Below, piece by piece: positions 10,871-21,927 of a stretch of 64,000 bases of DNA. The translations under genes and the position numbers were made by a program. The DNA lies in assembly GCA_039583875.1 (NCBI GenBank), contig CM077147.1, positions 158,366,821-158,430,820 on the forward strand, in the 5' to 3' direction. Below the pieces are notes generated by a model, which made no database searches, was not told the origin of the DNA, and saw nothing but the letters and a program-made list of their open reading frames with translations. Position 1 is the stretch's first letter. Every line of letters starts with the position of its first letter. The stretch comes from Platanthera guangdongensis. Taxonomy: Eukaryota; Streptophyta; Magnoliopsida; Asparagales; Orchidaceae.

Positions 10871-12479
10871 TTGTCGCGGGCGTGTCCTGCTCCGGTTTGT
10901 GAACCGTGCGGTGTTCGGCCCAGTTTTTCCATGTCAGACCCGGATCGTAGCCATACATTTCTTTATTTTGGGATCAGATGGCTGGAGGTTATTCCTATTG
11001 GGATATACCCAAGTGTAGGATTTCAAAACCCTCATCTTCTTTTCGCTGGTTCTCTGTCTAAGTTCTAGAGAGAGGGGAGAGCAACGAGGAAGAAGAAGTC
11101 TAGATTCGGTCGCCGGTGGAGCTTCGGAGCTCCATATCGCGAACCGACTTCGGATCTACGGAGGCAAGGAGAGGGCGGTGCTTTTCATCCGCATACTTTT
11201 CCATGGCGCCAAGGAAGAACGCTAGGGTAATGATTCTCTACTTGATCATGTGAAGCTCTACTTCTTTTGCATAGGGAAGCCCGCTCTCGCGAGTGTGCGG
11301 TGAGTTTGAGGCATTCCTTCGGGTAGACATGAATAGTCCCCGTTGTGTACATGTAGAGTCTGTAATCGAGAATGGATATAGGCATGATGTGTGAAGCCTA
11401 CCCGACAAGTTGGTCTGGATCGGTGATGTTGCATTACATAAATGGCCGGAGAAGACTCCGTGCGAATGTTTGTTTTCGGGTTTTCTACGTGGTAGATTGC
11501 AATAGGGAGCCTTGGGGATTAACTCCAAGGTACACCCAGAAAACTGGGCAGATGCGCCGTTCTGCAAACATGGTGGCCTGGGAGCCAACCTGAACAAAAC
11601 TGGGTTATGTGTTATGTATGGGAGATACGGGACTCGGGGAAGCTTGACCCGCGCAGACGACTTAATTGGCGTTGCGGTGTGAGCAATGGGTCAGGTGGAA
11701 CCGTACCCGATCTAAGTCATTTGGTTAGAGAGACCTAAGGTACGTGGTACTCTCCGTTGGCATAGATGGAGGGTCTTAGGCAGTGGCCAGAAAGACTAGA
11801 TGCTCACGAGATATTGTCGTCCTGGTGGCGGTGGTTAGTCGGCGAACTTTGACCGTAATCACCGAGAATGTGCCCTGAGAGCACGGGGCGTGTGGTCGTG
11901 CATGCCTGCGCCTGTGATGTAGTGTTGTTACATTTCTGCTTGGTTATGCTAATAAAGTGCAGGGAAGGAGCATCGCTGCCCTGAGTTCGGGGGCGGGATC
12001 GTTATAATTTGGTCAGTATAGCTGACCGTTGTTTTGTTTGCCACCGTGCGGTAGGTTATTGCTTGCAGGTGCTGCGGAGCCGAGCGGTAAATAGCGGGCC
12101 AAAGCCCAAATTGCTGAGCCGGCCCTCGAAGGCCTAATTGGAGTGTTTACCTGTTTTATTCATGTATGACCGGCCTGCGTGATGTGGTTTGCAAAACATG
12201 TAATTTGAGAAAAACAATTGTAAGGCCATAAGGCCAGTACTTCTGTATTTGTACTTCATTCCTATTGGCTTTGTAGTGGACATTCATGCTAGTGTTGGGT
12301 TCTTTATTAATGCAACAATTTTAATTGCTTCCGCTGGAATGCTCTGTGTAGGACATTTTTATTAGTTGGATGGTTTCCATTGAGTAACCACCCGGTCTGT
12401 CTGTGGTATATGGCGTCGGGCCCCGGCCGGACCTACTGCTATATGCTATGCGACAGATAGGGGGTGTTACAGTCGACAC

Positions 12480-12860
12480 CAGGAGCCAGCTTGTGTCGAC
12501 ACACAGAACTTGTGTCGACACACAGAGATTTTGTCGACAAAGACCGTGTCAACATCAGGAGCCAGTTTTTGTCGACACATAGGACTTGTGTCGACACACA
12601 GAAAGCTCAGTCAACAACAACTGTGTCGACACAAAGGACTTGTGTCGATACACACCAGAATTTTTGTTGAAGTCAACTATGTCAATACAAGAAGTGATTG
12701 TGTCGACACACAGGACTTGTGTCGACACATTCTGTAGAAGCTATGTCAAGAGGATAGAGAAATGCTGTGTCGACAATATGCAAGCTGTGTCGACATCACC
12801 ATGGATTGTGTCGACACATGAACTATTTATGTCGACACATTTGCAGTATTGTCTCGACAC
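12480..12860 (+). repeat. GTGTCGACAC palindrome cluster
   Basis: About ten perfect or near-perfect copies of the 10-bp palindrome in 380 bases, with decayed versions such as GTGTCAACAT. Same motif as in the element B LTRs. Confidence 0.9.
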
Positions 12861-13005
12861 TTTGCTGCTGAGATGAAGTTCATTGAAGTATCAGATATAA
12901 TGACTGGAGACTTGATAGCTATCATGATCAACACAGCTGTTGTTTCTGTCAAAGCTGTCAGAAGGTCATTATGAACCGGATCAGCCGGTAACCTCGGATG
13001 AAGCC

Positions 13006-13013
13006 TATATAAA
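13006..13013 (+). promoter_or_regulatory. Putative LTR TATA box
   Basis: TATATAAA lies downstream of the palindrome cluster at the position matching 28421-28428 in element B. It is the likely Pol II promoter of this LTR. Confidence 0.6.
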
Positions 13014-13894
13014 GATTTGTTCTCTCATCAGATAGAAGAAGTCTAGTGTTGGAAGAATCCAAGGAGAGAAAACGCCAACAACAAGAAGAGAAATCTTCAT
13101 CCAGAGAGGGCAGATCCTGAACAATCTACAAGAAGAAATCAGAACCACATCTGATTTAGAAGAAGCTGGATTGAGGATCATCTCCAACTTCAAGAAGATC
13201 AACCTTACTTTGTTCAGATTCAAGAAACTTTGAAGAAGCTAAGACAGGTTGATTCTAGAGTGGTCAGATCTTTCAAGAACTGATCAAGAAGCCTTCACCC
13301 TTTCTCTCTCTATCTAGGTAAAGGAATTATTCTCTTTATTTTCAATTTTTGTAGGATCTTTTATAGATCTGAGTGTAGGAGGATTATTCCTCTGAATTGT
13401 AACCCAAAATTTATAAAGGCTGAGGTAGGGCTGAGTGCCTGAGGTAGGAGATTAAGTTCTCTGAGTTGTAGGCCTAGGAATAGGCTGAGGTAGGGCTTAA
13501 TTGCCTGAGCTATAGGAGTGTGCACTCACTCTGAGGTAGGATTCTCTGGGAGGATCTGAGTTATATTACTTGCTGAAGTCTGAGCTGTAGGGACCTTTCA
13601 AGGTTCTGAGTTGTAAGATCTGCGGATCTGAGAAGGAAGAAGGAAGTTAGGCCGAATCTAGTACACTGCTAGATAGGCGAATGGGGAAAGTGGATGTACC
13701 CATCACTTGGGGAACCACTATAAAACGGTGTGTCGTCTGTGTTGCTGTGTTGTTTATTTTGTGTTGTGAATTGTGCTGTGCTAAATAATCTGTGATCTAA
13801 CAATAAAAAGATTATCTGCCTTAAGAAAAATAATTGAACCTATTCACCCCCCCCCCTTCTAGGTGTTTAGGACATCTTGAAACAAATTCTTTCA

Positions 13895-16621
13895 ATGTTG
13901 CACCATTGTAATGGGAATTTTCAAAGGATATTATAGTCTCTTGTATGAGAACTCTAGTGTTGTGATGTGTATTAATGAGAACTTTTAAGTTTTGTGGAAG
14001 CATTTGTGATCTGATTTGTAGCTTGCAACAAAGGTTTAAGGGTCATTTGAATTGAGTTAAAGCTTCAGAATTGAATTTGAAGCTGCAATGAAAATGAACC
14101 TTCAATTTTAATTTCACAACTCCATATGTATCTCTTTTCTTTGATTTTCTGACTTGCGTACATGAAAATCCATGTTGATCTCGGGGATTGATCCTGATAT
14201 ACTGGAGATGATATCGGGGATCTACGTAGTTACTATTTGACCCTTATGAATGTGTTTTAGTATGTATTTTCCCTTTTTTCAATCCTTACATTGGGCTCAT
14301 TTTGTTCATTGCAGATGCTAAACATGTTTTAGAAAAGCTGAGCATGTATTCATATTCAGCCCTTTTGGATGTGTTCTGGCCTGTTTTTTTATAATATTTT
14401 TAAAGTGCTTTTACGCCATTTTTAGAAGATCTAGCTAACAAGGGAACTAGCCTAGTCGAGTCCATTGAACTTGGTCCCATTTCTCATGGTGAGCTTGAGC
14501 CGGCTTTGCACAACAACACACCTAGGAATACTTGTTACCAGAGATAGAATTAGTTAATGCAAAGCACAACATAAATCAATTCAAGAGGATTTTTTGCTCC
14601 CCAAGCTTTGCCTTTGGAAATGCCAATCTACCAATTTTACCTATTGAACATTGTTCACATGTTTGATTATTTATTTATAAAGGTCAAATATCAGTTACAA
14701 TGTCATCCTTCTGCAGATGAGTTAGAAAAGTTTGTGATTACAGATCCCCTTGCAGATGTTCGCTTGTGCCTAGGGAGTTAAGGATATCAGAAAGACCTTG
14801 TTCTCAGAAATTTAGATCGTGGATATGTTTGCTTGCAGATGTTTCATATTTGTTTCAAAGAGCAGAGTAGGTTGTTGGACTTGCATGCTCGTAGATCCAA
14901 GCTTTTGGTTGCATCCAAGCCATCCGTGGCTTCATCTCCTCCCTCCACGATCGATCCCGAGTAGCACGACTATCTTTCTCCTTCTCAGATTATGGTAAAC
15001 TCTAACCTAGCATGATTTTGGCCCATGATCCCATCACTCTGCACGTCGCGCAACATCGCGCATCTTCCTGGTCAAGTTACGCTGCCTCGACCCCGCTCCC
15101 CATCGGGTTTCAGCACCAGCCCAAGCTTCTACAATGGACGTTCTTCCATGAAGCCGAGAGTTAGGGGTTATTTTTGTGTTTTCTTTGCTACCCCATAAAT
15201 GAGAGTGTCTGTATGTGTTGTTTAGTGATTGATGATTGTTGTTGATGTTGAAAGAAATTTGTGTTTATTATATGAAATAACTTATGAAGAAACAATTCAA
15301 AATCAAATGTATAAAATAAAGAAATTTATTTCATTATGTGAATTGTGTGACATGCAGCTTTATCAGGTTTATCTTTCTTATCATGCTTGGAATAAAATTT
15401 ACTGCACATGATGACTAAAATGGAAATGCCTGTTTAGAAATGAATAAAAATAGAAAACTTGGCATCAAAACCACTCTGCAGCCATAGTAGAGAGGTATAT
15501 AAATTGAAAATTTTACAACCTTTCCAATCCTTGTAGACCTCCATAATCGTTGGGTACCCAAACTTTTCGGCTATCATTCTACCAAGCGACTCAGAGAAAC
15601 ATTTGTCAACTCTTTAGAAAGCACATAAAGAGATATTCCATTCTCTAAAGATATGTGAGCATTCTGGTTGTGACTTCTTGATCCTCCATGTTTCTAAAAT
15701 TTCAAAGAAGATACCACCTGCAAACGGTAAATACAATCAAAATAAAAGATTTGTATTTTGGTTTAAATTATCAATTTGCAGTCATAAATTCACTACAATT
15801 ATAGAAGAATACAATCAAAACCAAAAGAGATTGGAAAAATAAATAAATAAAGAGCTTGCTCTTAGAAAACTCAAATTTACATTTCAATCACTAGCAGTCT
15901 AGCAAGGGGGAGCCCGTGCCTAGTAAACGACAACACCATCGCCGCTCACCATCCTCCTTGCACAACTTATAATCAATTCATCATTTGATTCCAAAATACC
16001 AGGTTTAATTTATATGCAGTTCCAAAATAACATGTTTAATTAATCATTTGATTCCAAATAAAGCAATGGAAAAAATTGTAATTACTTCTAAAAAGTCTAT
16101 ATGGCCAGTGCATGGAAACTTTATCATTTAATACAAACCAAGCCCCGCCCCTTTTCTTCATTTCCCTCCTCTCTTTCTACCTCTCTCCCTTTTCTCCCCC
16201 CCCCCCCTTTTTCTTTCTCTTCCCTCCTCCTCCCCCCTTTTTCCCCCTCATACTAGAGTAGAACCCGGTGCCCCCCCCCCTAAATTCGATGGATCGCCGA
16301 ACCAGACAGGTCTCGTTCTTTTTCGAAAACCTTCCGGCCGCCGCCATCGGAGCTCCGGCGCACAAAACCTTCGACGGAGCATAGATCCGGGAAGCTCTCA
16401 TCGAGATCTACACGTGCACGGTAAGATTTTTCTGTTTCGTGGGTTTTTGGCGTTAGGGTATTTAACCTTAACCCTTTTTTGCACCGAAAAGTTTTAGAAA
16501 TCGTAAACGAGTTGTTGTTGCGGCCGATTCTCAAAGCGGAGCTCTTGAGAGGCCTATTTTTGGAAGATTTGTGGCAATTGGTGGTTTGATCTAGTTCCCC
16601 TTTTGTTTACCCTCTTGCTTT
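13895..16621. other. Low-copy or host-like DNA without a confident gene
   Basis: This AT-rich stretch lies between the family-B LTR and element D. I see no LTR-element coding motif in it. Around 14400-14990 there are short exon-like open stretches on the plus strand that I cannot identify, broken by stops. From 16140 to 16440 there is a pyrimidine-rich tract with long C runs, then GC-rich sequence and a donor-like CACGGTAAG (16428-16436). This could be a promoter and first exon of a host gene interrupted by element D, but nothing shows it is expressed or complete. Confidence 0.5.
15519..15717 (-). pseudogene. Exon-like fragment, unidentified
   Basis: On the minus strand, an acceptor-like GTTTGCAG precedes about 66 codons whose composition looks protein-coding (for example FFEILETWRIKKSQPEC and EKFGYPTIMEVYKDWK), with one in-frame TAA. 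I do not recognise the family. It may be a relic exon of a host gene or of an unrelated transposon. The evidence is only composition, the acceptor-like site and a nearly open frame. Confidence 0.25.
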
Positions 16622-16798
16622 TGTTGGTGCAACCATAGTGATTTGGAAATTATCAAGCATGTAGCCTCACTGCCAACTCAGTATGATCCTATCAAGGTCG
16701 CACATAAAATTGTGGTGAAATTGGGAGATTGGATTTGTATAGTATAGCTCATGTGATGAGTTGAAAGAATAGAAAAAAGGCTTAATATATTCCATGGC

Positions 16799-16942
16799 AC
16801 AGTCGTCGAACGTCGTTCGACGAATCTGGCCTTTGGCGCAGATCTGTCGTACGCTGGTCGACGAATCTGGCCTTGGCGCAGATTCGTCAAACGCTGCCCG
16901 ACGAATCTGGCCTTTGGCGCAGATTCGTCGAACGTCGGATCC
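16799..16942 (+). repeat. Tandem TCGTCGAAC/TTCGACGA repeat in element D LTR
   Basis: Three to four units of about 45 bp, each combining a TCGTCGAACG-N-CGACGA palindrome with an ATCTGGCCTTTGGCGCAG segment. The palindromic arms are those of families A and C, but the linker is unique to D. Confidence 0.8.
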
Positions 16943-17163
16943 GGCCTTTGGTGCAGAAGGTGTTGACAGCGTTGAGATCACTTAATGCCATGACACAGAA
17001 GCATTGACCGCATTGAGTTCACTCAACGCATCTGGCCTTTGGCATTGAGTGTGTTGTGTTCACTCAACGCCCGTGCTGAGCCAAATGTTGACTTGCTGAA
17101 ATTCTGGAATCTAAGCCTTGGGTTTGCTTATACCGATGGAGTCTATTCTAATTATTCCTTGGG

Positions 17164-17171
17164 TATAAATA
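17164..17171 (+). promoter_or_regulatory. Putative TATA box of element D LTR
   Basis: TATAAATA in the context GGGTATAAATAGG, followed within about 60 bases by a pyrimidine-rich stretch. It is a good candidate for the start of the D transcript. Confidence 0.55.
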
Positions 17172-17769
17172 GGATAGTTTAGGGTTTTTTGTTCAGGTTT
17201 TTCTCTCTGTCTAAGCACACGAGTCGTCACTATGTGAAAGGCGAAGACCCTAAAATCCAGACAAAAGCGTTCCGCCAATCCCGTCGCCGTCGCCGATCCT
17301 GATCCTGGCGGGTGTCGTCGCCGCCTCTCCTTTAATAAACCTAGAAGTCTGTGGAGACGCTGAATGTCCTCTCTAGACCTAGTGTTGTGCGGCAAGTTGC
17401 CACGGGTTCTCCCGATCGTGTGGATTTCCTGTAGAGGTGCGGATATACCTTCTGCGCTCAAGACTCTAGCCGCTGAGTGGCTGGCCCGATTCTTCTGGAG
17501 CATCTAGGTTGAGTTCAGACTCAATCCCTCAAAGGTAATTTCATTACAGCATGCTTTACTTCTTGATTCATGAATATTGTCAGATCCGAACTCGTTTGGG
17601 TTTTTCTTATTCTTATTTTCGCTGCGTGCACAAGTGTTGTGTCATCTCCAAAAACCCAACAGCTTTGCTACTATTGTTCATGTTTACCTCTTCTTTTTCT
17701 TTTCATGGGACTTGGAAATGTTGTAGGATCTTGTGATTTATTGTTTCAATTGAATTAGGGTTGTGTAGA

Positions 17770-18072
17770 AAATTCGTCTAGGTATATTCGTCGAGTCAAT
17801 TTGTGAAACCAAGAAACTTCCGTCAAGACAATTCGTCGAGACAAATTCGCAGAGACAAATCCGTTGATACCCTTTCATCGAGACAAAACTGATTTTGTCG
17901 AGCCTTTTCCAAATTCATTGTGACCAGGTAAATTTGTGAAGCAAAGTCTATTTCATCCTGTGATCTTGTGACATTGAGTATATTTGTCGAGTGAACGTCG
18001 AGTGCTTTCGACAAATTTATTTGGACTTAAGATTTTTCATCGGGTACTTACGCCGAATTCGTCGGGTAAGGG
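17770..18072 (+). repeat. Degenerate TTCGTCGAG cluster in element D LTR
   Basis: About ten spaced half-sites such as TTCGTCGAG, TTTGTCGAG and CGTCGAG, without the full 21-bp symmetry. They look like a decayed or half-site version of the palindrome array. Confidence 0.6.
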
Positions 18073-19383
18073 TGTTTACACTTAGAAATTCCTGGATAAT
18101 ATTTCCCTTGCTAATTCTTGGGTACTTTTGGGTTATCTCTATATTATTGTTATTATTTTTATTTTGATCTTTGGTTAGCAGTGGACAAAGGACCACCACC
18201 TCCATTCCGGTTTGTGAATTATTGCACCTGATGGGTTATCTTTTCTCTTTTGTGGGTTGTTGGGTTGTGTTGTATAATGTGGCTGCCACCGCAGTGCCTT
18301 GTTGAGATGTTTGGTCTGATGGTTTGGGTTGGACAATGTGGCCACCGCTTTAGTACTATTTTACCAGTTGTAATGATTCACGTGGTTGAGCTGATCAGTC
18401 TCTTTTACATGTAAATAAACATGTATATCTATACTCATATATGATTAGTGAAGTGTGAAATCACTCGCACTTGGTGTGAGTTTTAGTTATATCTAACCCC
18501 GTGTGGTTTCTCTCACACTTACTATTTATTTGACCTTGGATACTAAGGTTTTCTTTCAGTTAGTCTGAATCGAGTTGGTAACCTTCTTATCTTGTCTGAT
18601 TATTTGATTTTGATCTTTTATGCACTTGTACATTCATGCTGAGGAGTTCTTTTCTTTTGAATGCCTTAGGATAGGAGTGGTAGCGGTTTGAGTAGCTAGA
18701 GTTGGTGTCCTCAAGCATTCTACAGTAGTAGTTGTGGTTATTCCCTCACATTCGTGAGGTAGTTTTGTTGTTCTTACTTTGGTTCAGACATACAAATTAC
18801 TCTGTGGGTTTGTGTCAGGTTGTTGACTCCCACAGTGAATTATTGTAGATGTTAGACTATTTGTTAGCTGCTATGCTATTTTCTTGTTGGTTTGTTTTAC
18901 CAACTTACTCTATGGGAAGGATTAATGCTCGGTTGAATGTTAGTTATTTTCAAAGTATAAAAAGATAAATATTCTTATCTGGTACTCATGACATCCTTTT
19001 AAATCAAACGTTACTCTATTTTAACGAACGTAAAAGCTCTTTTAGTACTTATATTAAATCTAGAGGTGTGCATATCATGAATTGTTCTAATGGATTTTCA
19101 TGCTGATATAAGATAATAAATGAACTAAATAAGTATATTCTACTGCATATATGTATATTTTTACCCATGAACTAGTTGATCCACTAAGCCGAGGGACACG
19201 ACCATCAAAATTTAAACTCAAACTATATTTTCATCATAAAAATTTATGAATTTCATGAAAAGTAATAAGAGTAGGTTCTTGCCTGAGCGTCTATAGTTGT
19301 CCCCTATATGGTGTGTCATCATGACACATATTTTCTCTCACTCTGATATATAATCTAATATTGAGAAAATGAGGATTGTTACA

Positions 19384-19910
19384 GTTGGTATCAGAGGGAG
19401 GTTTGTTTGACAAGTTGGTCGAATTGTTATCTCTGGTAAAGTTTTAGTAGCCTTGTTTCATTACATACACACTATAATGTGGCATCAGTACATCTTGGTT
19501 GAAGCATGAACACTACACTCATAAGAATGACAAGAAGCATACGGGATATATTATGTAGTATGAGTTCATAATATGTGTTTGTATATGGATCCTCATAGGA
19601 AGCAACATGTGACTGTTTTGTAATATGAGATGCATACCAATCATCACATGGAGACCCATTAGATTTTATTATTCGTTACATGTGATATTATGTAGTATGG
19701 GATGCATAATATTTCATGTGTAAGCCGATCATAACATGCATTAAGGCATTTAGTATAATGCATAGCATTGCATGCATAACATAACATACCAGAACATACA
19801 TGCCAAGTTAAGATCTGCATGATGACACACGTACACACATGGTTTTTAAAAAAAGGAATAAGAATTCATGCATTCATATTATATGCACAAGAGTCAGTAG
19901 GATGATGGTA
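19384..19910 (+). other. Element D primer site and leader, no coding frame
   Basis: The primer binding site TGGTATCAGAGGGAGG occupies 19386-19401, complementary to initiator tRNA-Met. The remaining 500 bases are AT-rich with repeated ATAATATGxxATGCAT-like words (around 19550-19800) and contain no open frame of note. Element C interrupts the leader at 19911; the bases before it, TGGTA (19906-19910), are the expected target duplication. Confidence 0.7.
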
Positions 19911-20104
19911 TGTTGGATCCCTAGTTGGATTTGGGCTAGGTTCACTAAATTAGGATGTTTGACCCAACATGTATAGCCAGGGTCATGTATGTGTCCTAGA
20001 GTCTAGGCCATGTCCTTAGAGTCAACACTATATGGACCAGCCATCAGCAGAATGCAGAAGACTCAAGTCTTAGAGAAATTTCAAACTCAGAAAATGAGTT
20101 TAAC

Positions 20105-20770
20105 GTCTGTCGAACTCAGGTCGACGAAAGTTGTGCTCAGCTCGACGAAATCAGAGACAATTCTCTGAGTTGAGCTCGACGAACTTGAATCTCAGGTCAA
20201 CGATTTCCAGAGTATACTTCAACATTGCAAGTCCAGAATTCTTCACTTAACTGCAGTCGACGAACTTAGTTCTCAGGTCGAAGAACTTAGTTCTCAGGTC
20301 GACGATCTCTGAGTATTCTACTTCAACATGTTGTTCCAGAAAACATCTAAGTATTCTAAGTTCAAGATCAAACTCCAGTCGACGAACTCACCTTCTCAGC
20401 TCGACGAACTTAGACCACATTCTTGGCAAGAATTATTAAGTAACAGTTAGAAGTTCTTAGCTCGATGAACTTAGTTCTTAGGTCGACGAACCCATTTCTG
20501 AGGTCGACGATTTCTGGACACGTTACTTTAACATTCTTAAGTCCAAAAAACATGGAATTCTGTTATTCAGTCGACGAAGTTATATTCTCAGCTAGATGAA
20601 CTTGATACACAGAGTTGGCAAAGGTTCCAGAGAAAGCAGTTCTGTCCTCAGGTCGACGATCTTGGATCTCAGCTCGACGAACAACTATTATCTGGTCGGC
20701 GAACTTAGATTCTCAGCTCGACGAACTCTGGACCCAGCTCGACGAGTTCTGTTCTCTGTTCAACGAATTC
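20105..20770 (+). repeat. TCGACGA half-site and palindrome cluster in element C LTR
   Basis: About 25 sites with the arm GTCGACGA or CTCGACGA, mostly as AGGTCGACGAACTTAG or AGCTCGACGAACT, over 670 bases. Full TCGTCGA...TCGACGA symmetry is rarer than in family A. Confidence 0.85.
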
Positions 20771-21428
20771 TGTATAGTTCAAGACTTAGAAATTTCCCTC
20801 ACTCTGTCTCTTTTCTATTGCAATAGGTCTTGAGTAATCAATGCATAAATATTCTCTGAATATTACTGTTAGAAGCAAGCATTGATTACGGTCTTCATCA
20901 GGATTATTGCTTGTCGTTTTTCCTTGAGACAGTTGGGGAAATCAATCAATGCAAATATTCTCCAGGCCGTCAACATTATATGAAGAAAGGAATTCAAATT
21001 TCAAAGGAAAATTATATGGAAAATATAAAAAGGGATTTTCTTCATCTCTCTCGATAGCATACTGAGAAATAAGAGAGAAAGATACTTACAGAGAAGACAG
21101 AACACAGTGATACACAGAAACAAGCTCCAGACCAGAGAAAGAACATCAGGCTGAAGAAGAAGAAGAACAACAATCATACAAATCAAGAGTTTTCTTTTGT
21201 CTTCATTCAGGATTCTTCAAAGGACAACAAACATTCAATCTGTCAAGAAGTTCTTGCAGTTCTTCTGGTCAAAGCAAAAGTTTGAAGACCTATCACCCTA
21301 CAGCAAAGCTTCAACTTCCTGAACCATTCTATATCTCAGGGGGAGCCTTTGCTAACATCATTTTTCCACTAGAGTCTTCTCAGTTGTATCTGAGAAAGAG
21401 AAGAAAAAATCACTCTCTCATCCCCCAC

Positions 21429-21436
21429 TATATAAA
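21429..21436 (+). promoter_or_regulatory. Candidate TATA box in element C LTR
   Basis: TATATAAA about 390 bases before the LTR end. The matching place in element A reads CTCTGTAAAGG, so it is not conserved and its use is uncertain. Confidence 0.4.
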
Positions 21437-21824
21437 AGGTTCTTAACTCCCTTCAAAAGTTATTCCTGGTTGTAAGTCACCTAACCAAAAGACTTGAGGA
21501 TTGGTTTTTAAGCACCTGATCAAAAGCTCATTGGTGGCAGTCACCTAATCAAAAACCTGAGTGGATTCCTATCAGGGTGGTAGAAGAGTGGATGTACCCA
21601 AGTTTAGGGGAACCACTATAAAATTCTTGTGTTGTCTGGGTTGCTCTTTTTCTTTTATTCTTGCTGTGGTTGTGCTAGCTATGTTTCTTTGTTTGTGTTT
21701 TTATTTTAATTGCTGCAGTACTAGTAATATATTGAATAAATTAGCAAAAATTTTATAAACCCTAAATAATCTATTCACCCCCCCCCCCCTCTAGAGTATT
21801 TCAGATCTAACCCTTACTTTCAAT

Positions 21825-21836
21825 TGGTATCAGAGC
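21825..21836 (+). other. Element C primer binding site
   Basis: TGGTATCAGAGC, a perfect initiator tRNA-Met type site, two bases after the LTR end. Confidence 0.92.
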
Positions 21837-21927
21837 AAGTTTCCTTTGATTGTACAAGCTAACCCCTTAAACCAAAAGATCTTGTGTTAGATCTGACTTT
21901 GATTTCTATTAGATATATATTCACAGC

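Larger units (their letters stand above)
4506..12471 (+). mobile_element. Ty3/gypsy retrotransposon, chromovirus (Tekay/Del-like), degenerate
   Basis: Order on the plus strand: partial 5' LTR (4506-5401), primer site, gag, protease, RT, RNase H, integrase with a C-terminal chromodomain-like tail, polypurine tract, and 3' LTR (10294-12471). RT before integrase is the gypsy order, and the tail (10063-10215) indicates a chromovirus. The left part of the 5' LTR is displaced beyond the window by the SIRE insertion. The right border abuts a family-B LTR; the first five bases outside are GTCGA (12472-12476), so it appears to have inserted into a GTGTCGACAC palindrome. Numerous stops and frameshifts make it non-functional. 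Confidence 0.93.
10294..12471 (+). repeat. Gypsy 3' LTR
   Basis: It starts TGTAACGCCCC after the polypurine tract and ends GGGGGTGTTACA, giving 2178 bp, a long LTR as usual in the Tekay lineage. The last 896 bp match the partial 5' LTR. The first part has an A+C-rich CACGG/CCGTG dyad region, a 20-bp minisatellite (10431-10770) and a short run of GTGTCGACAC-type palindromes (10769-10870). Confidence 0.93.
12472..13894 (+). repeat. Partial LTR of a family-B SIRE element
   Basis: This segment has the architecture of the element B LTR: GTGTCGACAC clusters (12480-12860), a TATA box (13006-13013) after an ACCGGATCAGCCGGT segment, GAGTTGTAGG/GAGGTAGG tandem motifs, the conserved hairpin near 13690-13725, the ATTCACCCC...CTAG tract and an end in CTTTCA (13894). 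The left part is missing because the gypsy element is inserted in it. No primer site follows, so it is a 3' LTR or a solo LTR. Confidence 0.85.
16622..19383 (+). repeat. Element D 5' LTR (left border tentative)
   Basis: The right border is firm: GATTGTTACA followed after two bases by TGGTATCAGAGGGAGG. The left border is a guess at TGTTGGTGCAACC, chosen because it resembles the TGTTGG starts of the other LTRs here. Inside are a TCGA palindrome cluster (16799-16942), a TATA box (17164-17171), a second TTCGTCGAG cluster (17770-18072) and AT-rich sequence to the end. At 2762 bp it would be a long LTR. Confidence 0.5.
16622..19910 (+). mobile_element. Element D: LTR retrotransposon, 5' end only, host of element C
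   Basis: A probable LTR (16622-19383) is followed by a clear primer site (19386-19401) and 510 bases of AT-rich internal DNA before element C begins at 19911. The rest of D should lie to the right of C and outside the window. The visible internal part has no gag-like frame, so D could be non-autonomous or have a long leader. Superfamily is undetermined: the TGTTACA end resembles the gypsy LTR, the primer site is identical to that of elements A and B. Confidence 0.7.
19911..21822 (+). repeat. Element C 5' LTR
   Basis: Starts TGTTGGATCCC and ends CTTTCA at 21822, followed by the primer site. It contains a large palindrome cluster (20105-20770), a TATATAAA box (21429-21436), the conserved hairpin (about 21589-21623) and the ATTCACCCC...CTCTAG tract (about 21773-21795). 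Length 1912 bp. Confidence 0.9.

Noticed and set aside
10386..10958. Several overlapping open frames of 100-190 codons on both strands
   Set aside because: All are produced by the stop-free 20-bp minisatellite; they are repeats of one peptide in each frame and have no other coding signal.
13005..13223. Minus-strand open frame in the family-B LTR leader
   Set aside because: It lies antisense to the LTR leader just downstream of the TATA box and has no counterpart in element B.
16177..16401. Minus-strand frames over the C/T-rich tract near element D
   Set aside because: Glycine/lysine runs come from the homopolymer-rich tract; no domain is visible.
21825..21836. tRNA gene fragments at the TGGTATCAGAG sites
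   Set aside because: They are only 12-16 bases, directly inside LTR ends, complementary to tRNA-Met: primer sites, not tRNA genes.
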